DNA from: a bacterium
GTDB taxonomy: Bacteria; Hydrogenedentota; Hydrogenedentia; Hydrogenedentiales; SLHB01
Assembly (NCBI GenBank): GCA_024231375.1
Contig: JAAEQP010000899.1
Coordinates: 1 to 24,607 of the forward strand
Length of the DNA: 24,607 nt
Direction: 5' to 3'
Part shown: positions 9,071-17,422 of the stretch, in pieces
How positions within the stretch are numbered: the stretch's first letter is position 1
Layout of the letters: each line of letters opens with the position of its first letter
Translations under genes and position numbers: made by a program
Notes under the pieces: generated by a model
What the model was told of the DNA's origin: nothing
Databases searched by the model: none
Seen by the model: the letters and a program-made list of their open reading frames with translations, nothing else

Positions 9071-9979
9071 CTATTTCGCCACGAGCGCTTCGACGAACTG
9101 GCGGGCTTTTTTGGCTTCCGCAAGCGTCGCGTCGAGGTCGCCCGGCTTGAGGCATTCGACGACAAGGGCGCCGGTCGTGAAGCCGCCCTGACGAAGCCGC
9201 GCCATGACCTTGGGGAAGTCCACCTGCCCCGTCCCCGGGGTCAGCATGACATCCTTGGGATGACGGTAGTCCTTCACGCACATCCCCACCACCAGACCGT
9301 CCACGGTGGCAGCATCGTCCACGGGGTCAAGGGCAGCGTCCGAGTAGTAGAAGATGTTTCCGGGGTCGTACCAGATGCCAAAGCTCTTGTGCCCCACCGA
9401 ATCCACCGTCTTGCGGCATTGGGGCCCTGTGGCGTTTGACCCGCCGTGCGGCTTCACGCTGATACCGACACCCTTCTCAGCCGCGTACGCGCAGCATTCC
9501 GAGACGGCCTTGTAGTAGGGTTCGTGCAGGTCCGGATCGCCCACGCCACCCATCATCAGGTTTTCGGCCTCCGCGCAGACGCAGTTGTCGATGAGACGCC
9601 TGAGTCCGTCAATCCCGGCTTGGAGCGATTCCTTCACCGGAATGCCGCCACCGTACACCGACGGCACGGACAGGCCACGCTTTTTGCACTCTTCGCCAAC
9701 GGCCACGGCCTCGTCTTCGGTCGTCTTGACGGACAACACCAGGCGCGTGTCGGACTTGGTGGTCATCAAACCGGCGTGCTTGAACCCCGCTTCGGCGATA
9801 CCGTCCAACGCCACCCGATAGTCGTGTTGCGCCCATGGACGCGTGTAGCAGCCGATACGCCACGGGTCCTTCTTCGCCTGCGCACCGACGGATTGGCAAG
9901 ATAGGGTCAGGCCTGCGGTGCCGGCCGCCAGTGTACCGCTCAGAAATCGGCGACGCGTCAAACCGAAATGCTCTGGCAT
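9071..9979 (-). CDS. Tat-exported sugar phosphate isomerase/epimerase-like TIM-barrel protein
   Basis: 302 aa of the xylose-isomerase-like TIM-barrel family (AP endonuclease 2 fold), usually sugar or inositol epimerases and isomerases; the substrate is not predictable here. Seen: a twin-arginine signal (TRRRFLSG, 8-15) followed by a hydrophobic stretch ending at Cys28, then barrel strands with family-type segments such as SVKPHGG, WYDPGN and VVECLKPGD. It probably acts in the periplasm, perhaps as a lipoprotein, though the residue three before Cys28 is Thr, not the ideal. I chose the ATG at 9979: GAGGAG lies six bases upstream and the Tat signal starts there, while the longer frame up to 10165 is unrelated sequence inside the upstream gene. 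It follows the oxidoreductase gene after 41 bases, so the two are probably co-transcribed. Confidence 0.85.
   Translation of the reverse strand: MPEHFGLTRRRFLSGTLAAGTAGLTLSCQSVGAQAKKDPWRIGCYTRPWAQHDYRVALDGIAEAGFKHAGLMTTKSDTRLVLSVKTTEDEAVAVGEECKKRGLSVPSVYGGGIPVKESLQAGIDGLRRLIDNCVCAEAENLMMGGVGDPDLHEPYYKAVSECCAYAAEKGVGISVKPHGGSNATGPQCRKTVDSVGHKSFGIWYDPGNIFYYSDAALDPVDDAATVDGLVVGMCVKDYRHPKDVMLTPGTGQVDFPKVMARLRQGGFTTGALVVECLKPGDLDATLAEAKKARQFVEALVAK
9077..9112 (+). terminator. Possible terminator of the sensor gene, inside the convergent gene's 3' end
   Basis: Arms CGCCA (9077-9081) and TGGCG (9099-9103) can pair, with a small CGA/TCG stem inside, and a run of six T lies at 9107-9112. It begins 29 bases past the plus-strand stop. 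The stem is short, and the T-run also reads as two lysine codons of the minus-strand gene, so this may be chance. Confidence 0.28.
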
Positions 9980-10020
9980 GATCAACTCCTCTGCCCTGAT
10001 GGGTGGGCAACCTCCGACAC

Positions 10021-11271
10021 CTACCCCTTTCGGATGACCCGCTTCTTCGAGTCGTACACCATACGGCGTCCAGTGTCGTAGGCCTCCATCGCCATGATGA
10101 CGGCGACGGCATGCTGGTATCCCGCATCGATGGAGGCATTGCACGTCTTGCGGGTCCGCATGCACTGGAGCCAGTCCAGGAAGTGGTCGGGGCGATCGAC
10201 AGGTTCGACGGGCCCTGTCGCCTTGATTCCCTGCTGCCCCTTCCGGGTGCCTTGGGCAGTCAGCGTCGGGGCATCCCAGCGCAGCAGGTCCATCTCGCCG
10301 CGCTCGCCGAGGATCTTGAAGGAGTTGGCGCTACCGTTGCCGAAGTTGGTCGAGTACGAAACGAGGAATCCCTCGGGATAGGTCCACATGGCCTGAACAT
10401 GGTCCGGACACGTGAAGTTGTGCTTGTCTTTCCACGTGCATGTATCGCCCATGCACACCACGCTCGTCGGGAATTTCGCGCCCGTGATGTAGTGGATGAG
10501 GTCGATGAAGTGGCTTGCCAGCCCGGGCACGGGTCCGTCGGAGAAGTCACGGTATCCGTACCAACCCGAACATTGAACCGGGTCGAAGGGACGCTTGCGG
10601 GCGTCCATCAGGAACTCTTGCCAATCGACATCCTGTTCCTTGACATCGGCGATCCGCGAGTACCAATAGGGCTGGGCGCCGTTGCGGCATTGCTCGATCC
10701 GGCTCACCGCCCCGAGGATTCCCGTCCGGTACAGCTCGCGGGCCCCCGTCATGCTGGGCATGCTGCGCAACTGCGTCCCGATTTGCGCCACGACGCCATT
10801 GTCCTTCACTGCGTCGCAGGCAGACTTGAGCCGCTTCAGATTCATGGCCAACGGCTTCTCGCAATAGACGTCCTTCTTGGCTTTGGCCGTCGCTTCGAGA
10901 TGGGTGGTATGCTGATGGTCGCACGATGCGATCATGACCGCATCGATGTCGTCCAATTCGAGAAGGTCGCGGTACGACACAAACTGCCGCGCTTCGCGCC
11001 CATACCATTCCTTCACACGGGCAGCAGCTTTCTCGCGTGGCACACGCCACGGATCGCACACAGCCGTGATCTCGATGTTCTGCTCTTTCGCGTGGCGATG
11101 AACGCCGGGCATGTGTGCCCCGCATCCACGCGACCCACATCCGATGATGCCAATATTGATCCGGTCATTGGCCCCGGCGGCCCGTGCGCGGCCCGCGGCC
11201 GTGAGCGTCATTGCAGCGGCCCCGGCGGAAGCGGTCTTCAAAAAATTGCGACGGCTGGTGGACTCCGACAT
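10021..11271 (-). CDS. Tat-exported Gfo/Idh/MocA family oxidoreductase
   Basis: 416 aa NAD(P)-dependent dehydrogenase family protein. Seen: a Tat signal (SRRNFLK, 6-12, then an Ala-rich segment to about 33), a Rossmann motif GIIGCGSRG (41-49), the family motif CEKP with Lys139, and a C-terminal alpha/beta domain including GLASHFIDLIHY, which carries a probable catalytic His. Such exported members usually hold NAD(P) tightly and act on sugars or polyols in the periplasm; the substrate here is unknown. The start at 11271 has GGGAGGA a few bases upstream. It sits 128 bases after the synthetase gene and 41 before the TIM-barrel gene. The oxidoreductase/TIM-barrel pair is common in PVC-type genomes, so a tailoring role for the peptide is possible but not implied. 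Confidence 0.9.
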   Translation of the reverse strand: MSESTSRRNFLKTASAGAAAMTLTAAGRARAAGANDRINIGIIGCGSRGCGAHMPGVHRHAKEQNIEITAVCDPWRVPREKAAARVKEWYGREARQFVSYRDLLELDDIDAVMIASCDHQHTTHLEATAKAKKDVYCEKPLAMNLKRLKSACDAVKDNGVVAQIGTQLRSMPSMTGARELYRTGILGAVSRIEQCRNGAQPYWYSRIADVKEQDVDWQEFLMDARKRPFDPVQCSGWYGYRDFSDGPVPGLASHFIDLIHYITGAKFPTSVVCMGDTCTWKDKHNFTCPDHVQAMWTYPEGFLVSYSTNFGNGSANSFKILGERGEMDLLRWDAPTLTAQGTRKGQQGIKATGPVEPVDRPDHFLDWLQCMRTRKTCNASIDAGYQHAVAVIMAMEAYDTGRRMVYDSKKRVIRKG

Positions 11272-11343
11272 GATGATTCCTCCCTCGTGCGGACAGGCTC
11301 GGTGATTCTACGATTGCGGCGCCTGGGCCTCTCTATTCGCGCC

Positions 11344-11372
11344 ACTGTACGCCGCACGGCAAGTGAAGTCAA
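11344..11372 (-). promoter_or_regulatory. Candidate promoter of the oxidoreductase/TIM-barrel pair
   Basis: Minus strand: TTGACT (11372-11367), 17-base spacer, TACAGT (11349-11344); five and four of six consensus bases with ideal spacing. It lies in the 128-base gap after the synthetase gene and suggests the sugar-metabolism pair can be expressed on its own. Confidence 0.5.
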
Positions 11373-11399
11373 CGACCGGACAGGTCGGACGCGTGCCCC

Positions 11400-14300
11400 T
11401 CAGACAGCTCCGGAATCCGCCTCGTCAAGGCAGCGTGCAAGCGCCGAAGTCAGAGCATCGACGTGGGGTTCCTTGAAGATATCGAGATGCAGCCCCGTGA
11501 TGGAGTGGACCTCCACGCCGCCCTGTGCGTGTGGCCTCCAGCCCATCAGATCGTCCATGACCGTGAAACGGACCCAGTCGGGCTGAACCGCCCGGAACAA
11601 GATGACGCGTCCGGGATACACCCCTGGCGAATACACTTCGGCGGCCTTCTCCATATGCTCCTGCACGTGCCTTAGGCTATCGACCCCCAACCCGCTCTCA
11701 TCCTGCGGAACAAGAGGGGCACGGCCATCGTCCGTTCGAACACGGCGGCGAAGTCGGCCCAGTAGATAGCGCACCCTAGCCCCGCGCCCCGCCTCCCACA
11801 ATCTGGCCATGTGCAGGCGAATGCGCTCCGGGAGTGCGCGCTGCACCAAGGCATTCGGGGCCATGCAGTCGATCAATCCGAGCGTGTCCACCCGGCGACC
11901 CATCGCATGAAGCCGGCAGCCGACCTCGAAAGCGACGTAGCCGCCCAGCGAGTAGCCCACAATATTGTACGGGCCCTGAGGTTCCGCCTCCAGAATCCGT
12001 CTGACCAGTTCCTCCGCGACCGCTTCGAGACTGTCCAGTGGCGTCTCTCCTTCACCGAGGCCCGGGTATTGGAGCCCGTAGACAGGACGCGTACGGCCGA
12101 TTTCGGCGGCGAGCCTCTTGAAGCTGAATACGGTGCCGCCCGCGCCGGGGATGCAGAACAGCGGGGGCAAGGGGCCAGTACCTGCGAGCCGGACCGCCTT
12201 GCCCGAGGCCTCCGGGCACGCAGCCCCGTCCACAACCGCCGCGAGCTGTGCGACGGTCGGAGCCGTGAAGAAGTGGTTGAGAGCGATGGGGCGTCCGAAT
12301 GTGCGTTCCATTGCGGCGGCAATTGACAACGCCTTCAACGAGTGCCCCCCCAACTCGAAGAAGTCGTCGTTCACGCCGATAGGCTCCGCCGCTAGGTTCT
12401 CCTTCCATATATCAACAAGCGCGCGCTCCGTATCGGTACGGGGAGGAACGTACTCTCGCTGGTAGCCGTCCGGCTCGGGCAAGGCATCCCGGTCGAGCTT
12501 GCCATTGGTCGTCATGGGCAGGGCGTCCAAAGCAACGTAGCAGGCAGGTACCATGTGAGTGGGCAACCGGTTCGCCAGAAACGGGCGGAGGCCGTCGAGG
12601 GCACAGTCGGCACCGGCGATGGGTGTCACGTAGCCTACCAATCGCCGCTCATCGCCTTCGCCCCTGATTGCTACGGCGCACTGCGCGACCGCGGGATGCT
12701 GCGCGAGCGCGACCTCGATTTCCCCTGGCTCAACGCGGAACCCCCGAAGCTTCACCTGTTGGTCGAAACGTCCTAGAAACTCGATGTTTCCGTCGGGCAA
12801 CCAGCGACATCGGTCGCCCGTCCGGTACATCCGCGCCCCGGCCTCTTCGGCGAACGGGTCGGCGACGAATCGCTCCTCTGTCAACTCCGGTTGATTCCGG
12901 TACCCGCGCGCAAGTCCGTCTCCACCCACGTACAGTTCGCCGGGAACACCTACGGGGACGGGTTGTCCGAAGGGGTCGAGGATGTAGACCCTGCTGTTCG
13001 CAAGCGGACGTCCAATGGGGACCGACAGCGTATGCTCCGGCACTGCGCGTGGAATGGCATACGTGCAGGAAAATGTCGTGTTCTCGGTCGGGCCATACCC
13101 GTTGATGATCCGCACGTCGGGAAGTTGCTCCTGCGCCCGACGTACATGCGGCACGGAAAGCGCCTCGCCGCCCGTCAACACGTGGGACACGGGCGACAGC
13201 AGCCGCGGGCGTATGTCGACTACGGCATTGAACAGTGCCGCCGTCAACCACAGGCACGTCACCCCTGCCTCGGCGATGGTCCGTTCGAGCAACTCGAGGT
13301 CCACGTCTCGTCGCGCATAGACCACGCACCGACCGCCGTTCAACAAAGGGGCCCACAACTCGAACGTGGAGGCGTCAAAACCAATCGAAGCCAGCAGAAG
13401 CGATGTCACATCCGCGTCGAGAGGAACATAGTCGTTGCCGCAGACCAAGCGGTTGATTCCCCGATGCGTGATCTCCACGCCTTTCGGTTCACCCGTCGAC
13501 CCGGACGTGTACATGATGTAGGCGAGACTCTCGGCCGTTGCCGTTGTTTCACAGCCTCTGTCCGGCTGGACTGCTATGTCGGCGCTGACATCGTCGAGCC
13601 GCACCACGGCCACGCCGGATGCGTTTACGTCGTCGCAGCAATCTCGATGAACCAAGAGCAGCGACGCACCGGCATCGTTCAGGATGTACTCCACACGATG
13701 CGAGGGGAGGCCCGGTTCGAGCGGCACGTAGACCGCGCCCGCCTTCAAGATGCCCAAGACAGCGACAACGTACTCCCAGGAACGGTCCATGCAGAGCGCC
13801 ACTGTCTTCCCTGTCGTGACACCACGGCTAAGCAAATAGTGAGCAAACCGGTTCGCGCGACTGTTCAGTTCTCCGTAGGACAGCTCGGTCTCACCGTCAA
13901 CGACTGCGACCGCATCGGGGCGCTGGGCGGCCTCTCGTTCGAATACTCCGTGGACAGTTGCGTTGCGCGGATAGGGGCGAGACGAACCCGCGAACTCGGC
14001 CACGAGGGATCGGGCATCCTCCTTCGGCACCAGGGGAATCTGTCCGATCCGTCTGTCCGGGTCGGCCGCGGCCGCCTGCAGGAAACAGAGGAAGTGGCTG
14101 AGCATCCGATCGGCCGTGGCCGCTTCATAGAGTCCGGTGTTGCGCTCGATACGGACGGTGACACGTTCGTCCCGCTCCTCGAACTCGAAGAGCAGGTCGA
14201 ATTTCGATGTGCCCGTCTGTATCTCCACCTGCTGACCGTCCCACCCGCGGGGAAGCTCTGGAACGCCAGGCTCCAGGACACAGGTCACCTTGAGAAGCTC

Positions 14301-17243
14301 CTGCCGCGAGGGTCCTCCGGGCGTGTGCAGCGCGTCCAGCAACTCGGAGAACGGCACGTCCTTGATGTCATACGTCTCAAGCAGGACCCCGCGCACACGT
14401 TCCAGGAGTTCCCGGAAGGTGGGGTTGCCTCGCAGGTCGGCGCGTACCGGAACGGCCCTCACGAAGCAGCCGGCGGCGGCCTCCAACTCCGGCGCGCTTC
14501 GGCAGTCCACGGCGGTCCCGACCACGATGTCGTCTTCCTGGGTATAGCGCGCGAGGATTGCGTTGAAGCCGGCCAAGAGTGTCATGAACAGGGTCGCGCT
14601 CTCCCGGCGAGCCAGATCCCTCAGGGCGGCAACCCGTTCGGACGGTATCGAGGCGTACAGGGATTCCCCGCGGGAGGACGGACCCGAGACGGGAAGCCGG
14701 TCCGGCACAAGGGCGAGGGCCTGGGCCCCCCGGAACCGCTCGCGCCACACCTCAAGCCGGGTGTCGACCTCGGGGCCTTGCAGACGAGCGCGTTGCCATC
14801 GTGCGTAATCGGCGTATTGAGCCCCTGGCGGTTGCAGCGATGGGGGAACATCGCCGAGACGTGCGTCGTAGAGCACCCGCAACTCGGGAATCAGCACATC
14901 GTAGAAGGTCCATGCGTCCGTAACGGTGTGGTGCATGATGACGTACAGGCGACTGTCGTTTTCGTCCAGAGTTGCAAGCAGCACCCGCAGCAGCGGCGGC
15001 TGGTCCAGGCGGAACTCACGCCGCGTTTCGGCGGCAGCGGCTTCGACGGCCTTCGCTTCGCGCTCCTCCGGAGGATGGTCCCGCAGATCCAGGACACGGC
15101 AAGGGACCTCCGCGCGGTCAGAGATGACCTGAACCGGAATGCCTTCCTCCACACGAATCGCCGTGCGAAACACCTCGTGCCGATCCGCCAGATCGTTCAG
15201 GGCCTCCGACATGGCGACAGGATCCACGGTCCCGCGTATACGCAGAGTAAAGGGTTCGTTGAACAGGGGCTCGTCCGCATGGACTTGAAGGGAACTCCAC
15301 ACCTCCTCCTGTTCGAATGAAAGGGGGGCCGATGTGGCTTCCACCCGACGCCCAATCTTGAGTGAGGATCCTGTCTCATCGACCCCGGACAGACCGTCGA
15401 GATAGCACGCCAAGCCACGAATCGTCGGCATGTCAAACAGGTGACGATGCTTGAGGTCGATTCCTCGGACCCGCGAGATGCGGGCGAGGACGGACGCCCC
15501 CTTGAGACTCTCACCCCCAAGGTCGAAGAAGTCGTCTTCCACTCCGACATGCTCGATATCGAACACATCCTTCCATATCCCCTCAAGCGTACGTTCCGTC
15601 TCCGTTTCGGGCGCCACATCGGATGCCACGCTTGCCGCGGCGTGCGCGGCCATTTGGCAGAGGGTTTGCCGATCGGTCTTGCCGCTGGAGGTCAGCGGAA
15701 GAGCGTCCAGGAACACGAAGGAACTGGGCACCATGTACGCGGGAAGATACTCGGCAACATGGCTCCGCAGATCGTCTTCGGTGACGCGATCGGCTTCGGC
15801 AGGAACCACGAAAGCCGCGATGCGCTTGGAATTGCCCTCGCCATGAACACACGTCGCAGACTGCCTGACGCGTGGATGCTGCCCAAGTGCCCACTCGATT
15901 TCCGCTAGCTCGATCCGGAAGCCTCGCACTTTGACCTGACTGTCGAAACGCCCCAGGAACTCGACGTTCCCATCCGGTAGCCAACGACACCGGTCACCGG
16001 ACTTGTACATACGGGCGTCTGGGTCGTCCCGGAATGGATCAGGCAGGAAACACTCGGCGGTCAGTTCCGGCCGCCGATGGTACCCGCGCGCGAGGTTGTC
16101 CTTGCCCACATACAATTCGCCGGGCGTTCCTACGGGGACGGGTTTCTTGTCGGGATCGAGAATGTAGACCCGGGTATTCGCGATGGGTTTCCCGATTGGC
16201 ACGGACCGCGCGTCGGGCGGAAAATCGCGCGGGATCGCGTACAGGCTGGTGAAGACCGTGCACTCCGCCGGGCCATACCCGTCAATGATGCGCGTCGACG
16301 GCAACGCCTTGAGTCCCTTGCGGACATGAGGAATCGAGAGGGCCTCGCCGCCGGTGAGCAGGTACGAGACACCCGAGAGCAACTCCGGGTCCAGATCGAT
16401 CAAGGAGTTGAAGAGGGTCGAAGTGAGCCACAGGCAAGAAACCCGTGCCCCGCGGATCAGGTTGCCCAATCGACGAAAATCGAGTTCCGGCTCAGAATAC
16501 GCCACGCAACGCGCGCCGTGCAGAAGCGCGCCCCACAACTCAAAGACACTTACGTCGAACGTCACCGACGCCAGAAGCATGAATACCTGGTCTTCGCCGA
16601 AGGGAACGTAGTCGGGGCCTATCAGGAGTTGGACAATGCCCCGATGGATGAATTGCACCCCTTTGGGTCTTCCGGTGGAGCCGGAGGTGAACAGTATGCA
16701 GGCGATGCTGGTGGGGCTGGCGACTTCGGGAGGCGGCGTCGTGGGACACGGAGCAAACGCCGCCGCGTCGGAATCGACATGAAGCACGGCGAACTCGTTG
16801 GTGAGAGGCCCCGCAAAACGGTTCCGGTGCGTGACCAACAGGCTGGGGCTGACATCTTCGAGAATGGACTGGATGCGCCGGGGCGGGAGATCGGGTGAGA
16901 AGGGAACGTAGGCCCCGCCGGCTTTCAGAATGGCGAGCGCGGCGACAACGAAGTCCAGTGAGCGATCCATGCAGACCGCTACGGGCTGGTCCGACTCAAC
17001 CCCGCGGTCGCGCAGATAGTGGGCAAGCTGATTTGCCCGTTCATCAAGCTCCCCGTAGGTCAAGCACGCGTCGCCGTCTTGTACGGCGACCGCCTGGGCA
17101 CGTCGGGCTGCCTGCTCTTCGAAAAGGGAATGGAGCGTGCGCCCAGTGGGATAGGGCACGGTTGCCCCCTGCCATTCGGCCGGCGTCAGGTCCCGCACGG
17201 CCCTTTCCGTGGATAGATCCCTATTGATCTTGGAAGGCTGCAT
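11400..17243 (-). CDS. Two-module non-ribosomal peptide synthetase, A-T-C-A-T-TE
   Basis: Predicted to build and release a dipeptide. Domains: adenylation 1 (about 35-525; A3 core 184-195), carrier 1 (phosphopantetheine Ser579), condensation (about 640-1060; His771-His772, Asp776), adenylation 2 (about 1090-1590), carrier 2 (Ser1635), and a type I thioesterase (about 1690-1940; Ser1765 in GYSLGG, probable Asp1792 and His1919). Reading specificity residues by alignment with GrsA from memory gives DVFWLGGVFK (A1) and DAFWLGGTFK (A2); the known valine code is DAFWIGGTFK. There is no starter condensation, epimerisation or reductase domain, so module 1 loads the first residue. The condensation motif reads HHTVTDA, with Ala where Gly is usual. 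The ATG at 17243 has only a weak GGGG upstream. No MbtH-like protein or phosphopantetheinyl transferase is in the window. The efflux operon lies 179 bases upstream on the same strand. Confidence 0.94.
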   Translation of the reverse strand: MQPSKINRDLSTERAVRDLTPAEWQGATVPYPTGRTLHSLFEEQAARRAQAVAVQDGDACLTYGELDERANQLAHYLRDRGVESDQPVAVCMDRSLDFVVAALAILKAGGAYVPFSPDLPPRRIQSILEDVSPSLLVTHRNRFAGPLTNEFAVLHVDSDAAAFAPCPTTPPPEVASPTSIACILFTSGSTGRPKGVQFIHRGIVQLLIGPDYVPFGEDQVFMLLASVTFDVSVFELWGALLHGARCVAYSEPELDFRRLGNLIRGARVSCLWLTSTLFNSLIDLDPELLSGVSYLLTGGEALSIPHVRKGLKALPSTRIIDGYGPAECTVFTSLYAIPRDFPPDARSVPIGKPIANTRVYILDPDKKPVPVGTPGELYVGKDNLARGYHRRPELTAECFLPDPFRDDPDARMYKSGDRCRWLPDGNVEFLGRFDSQVKVRGFRIELAEIEWALGQHPRVRQSATCVHGEGNSKRIAAFVVPAEADRVTEDDLRSHVAEYLPAYMVPSSFVFLDALPLTSSGKTDRQTLCQMAAHAAASVASDVAPETETERTLEGIWKDVFDIEHVGVEDDFFDLGGESLKGASVLARISRVRGIDLKHRHLFDMPTIRGLACYLDGLSGVDETGSSLKIGRRVEATSAPLSFEQEEVWSSLQVHADEPLFNEPFTLRIRGTVDPVAMSEALNDLADRHEVFRTAIRVEEGIPVQVISDRAEVPCRVLDLRDHPPEEREAKAVEAAAAETRREFRLDQPPLLRVLLATLDENDSRLYVIMHHTVTDAWTFYDVLIPELRVLYDARLGDVPPSLQPPGAQYADYARWQRARLQGPEVDTRLEVWRERFRGAQALALVPDRLPVSGPSSRGESLYASIPSERVAALRDLARRESATLFMTLLAGFNAILARYTQEDDIVVGTAVDCRSAPELEAAAGCFVRAVPVRADLRGNPTFRELLERVRGVLLETYDIKDVPFSELLDALHTPGGPSRQELLKVTCVLEPGVPELPRGWDGQQVEIQTGTSKFDLLFEFEERDERVTVRIERNTGLYEAATADRMLSHFLCFLQAAAADPDRRIGQIPLVPKEDARSLVAEFAGSSRPYPRNATVHGVFEREAAQRPDAVAVVDGETELSYGELNSRANRFAHYLLSRGVTTGKTVALCMDRSWEYVVAVLGILKAGAVYVPLEPGLPSHRVEYILNDAGASLLLVHRDCCDDVNASGVAVVRLDDVSADIAVQPDRGCETTATAESLAYIMYTSGSTGEPKGVEITHRGINRLVCGNDYVPLDADVTSLLLASIGFDASTFELWAPLLNGGRCVVYARRDVDLELLERTIAEAGVTCLWLTAALFNAVVDIRPRLLSPVSHVLTGGEALSVPHVRRAQEQLPDVRIINGYGPTENTTFSCTYAIPRAVPEHTLSVPIGRPLANSRVYILDPFGQPVPVGVPGELYVGGDGLARGYRNQPELTEERFVADPFAEEAGARMYRTGDRCRWLPDGNIEFLGRFDQQVKLRGFRVEPGEIEVALAQHPAVAQCAVAIRGEGDERRLVGYVTPIAGADCALDGLRPFLANRLPTHMVPACYVALDALPMTTNGKLDRDALPEPDGYQREYVPPRTDTERALVDIWKENLAAEPIGVNDDFFELGGHSLKALSIAAAMERTFGRPIALNHFFTAPTVAQLAAVVDGAACPEASGKAVRLAGTGPLPPLFCIPGAGGTVFSFKRLAAEIGRTRPVYGLQYPGLGEGETPLDSLEAVAEELVRRILEAEPQGPYNIVGYSLGGYVAFEVGCRLHAMGRRVDTLGLIDCMAPNALVQRALPERIRLHMARLWEAGRGARVRYLLGRLRRRVRTDDGRAPLVPQDESGLGVDSLRHVQEHMEKAAEVYSPGVYPGRVILFRAVQPDWVRFTVMDDLMGWRPHAQGGVEVHSITGLHLDIFKEPHVDALTSALARCLDEADSGAV

Positions 17244-17372
17244 GATGCCCCGAAATGCCCCTCGCCAAGTTGCCCGCGTTGCCTCGCCCGGCTACCCTAC
17301 ACCAGAACAGGCAACACAGCAAGGGCATTCCGCTTGCGCGGCTTGAGCCGGACTTGCCCTCTTGGAGGTCTG

Positions 17373-17402
17373 TCGACCGCGGTCAATCAGTTACGCGGTC
17401 GA
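17373..17402 (-). terminator. Stem-loop after the RND permease gene
   Basis: Perfect nine-base arms TCGACCGCG (17373-17381) and CGCGGTCGA (17394-17402) around a 12-base loop, starting about 20 bases past the permease stop. No T-run follows on the minus strand, so termination may be partial and read-through into the synthetase is possible. A ten-base palindrome GACCGCGGTC (17375-17384) overlaps one arm and could instead be a protein-binding site. The rest of the 179-base gap has no convincing promoter; the best is a poor TTGCTG-17-TAGGGT. Confidence 0.42.
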
Positions 17403-17422
17403 GTTCCTGCGGCACCGTCACT

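Noticed and set aside
9980..10165. Extended N terminus for the TIM-barrel protein
   Set aside because: The added 62 residues overlap the oxidoreductase gene in another frame, are Cys/His/Arg-rich, and would bury the Tat signal and its ribosome site.
12891..15320. 809-codon open frame on the plus strand opposite the synthetase
   Set aside because: It mirrors the coding strand of a clear NRPS gene; its translation has no recognisable domain and long antisense frames are expected in GC-rich genes.
17375..17384. Ten-base palindrome GACCGCGGTC as a stand-alone operator
   Set aside because: It overlaps one arm of the nine-pair stem-loop, and GC palindromes arise easily here; kept only as a note in the stem-loop entry.
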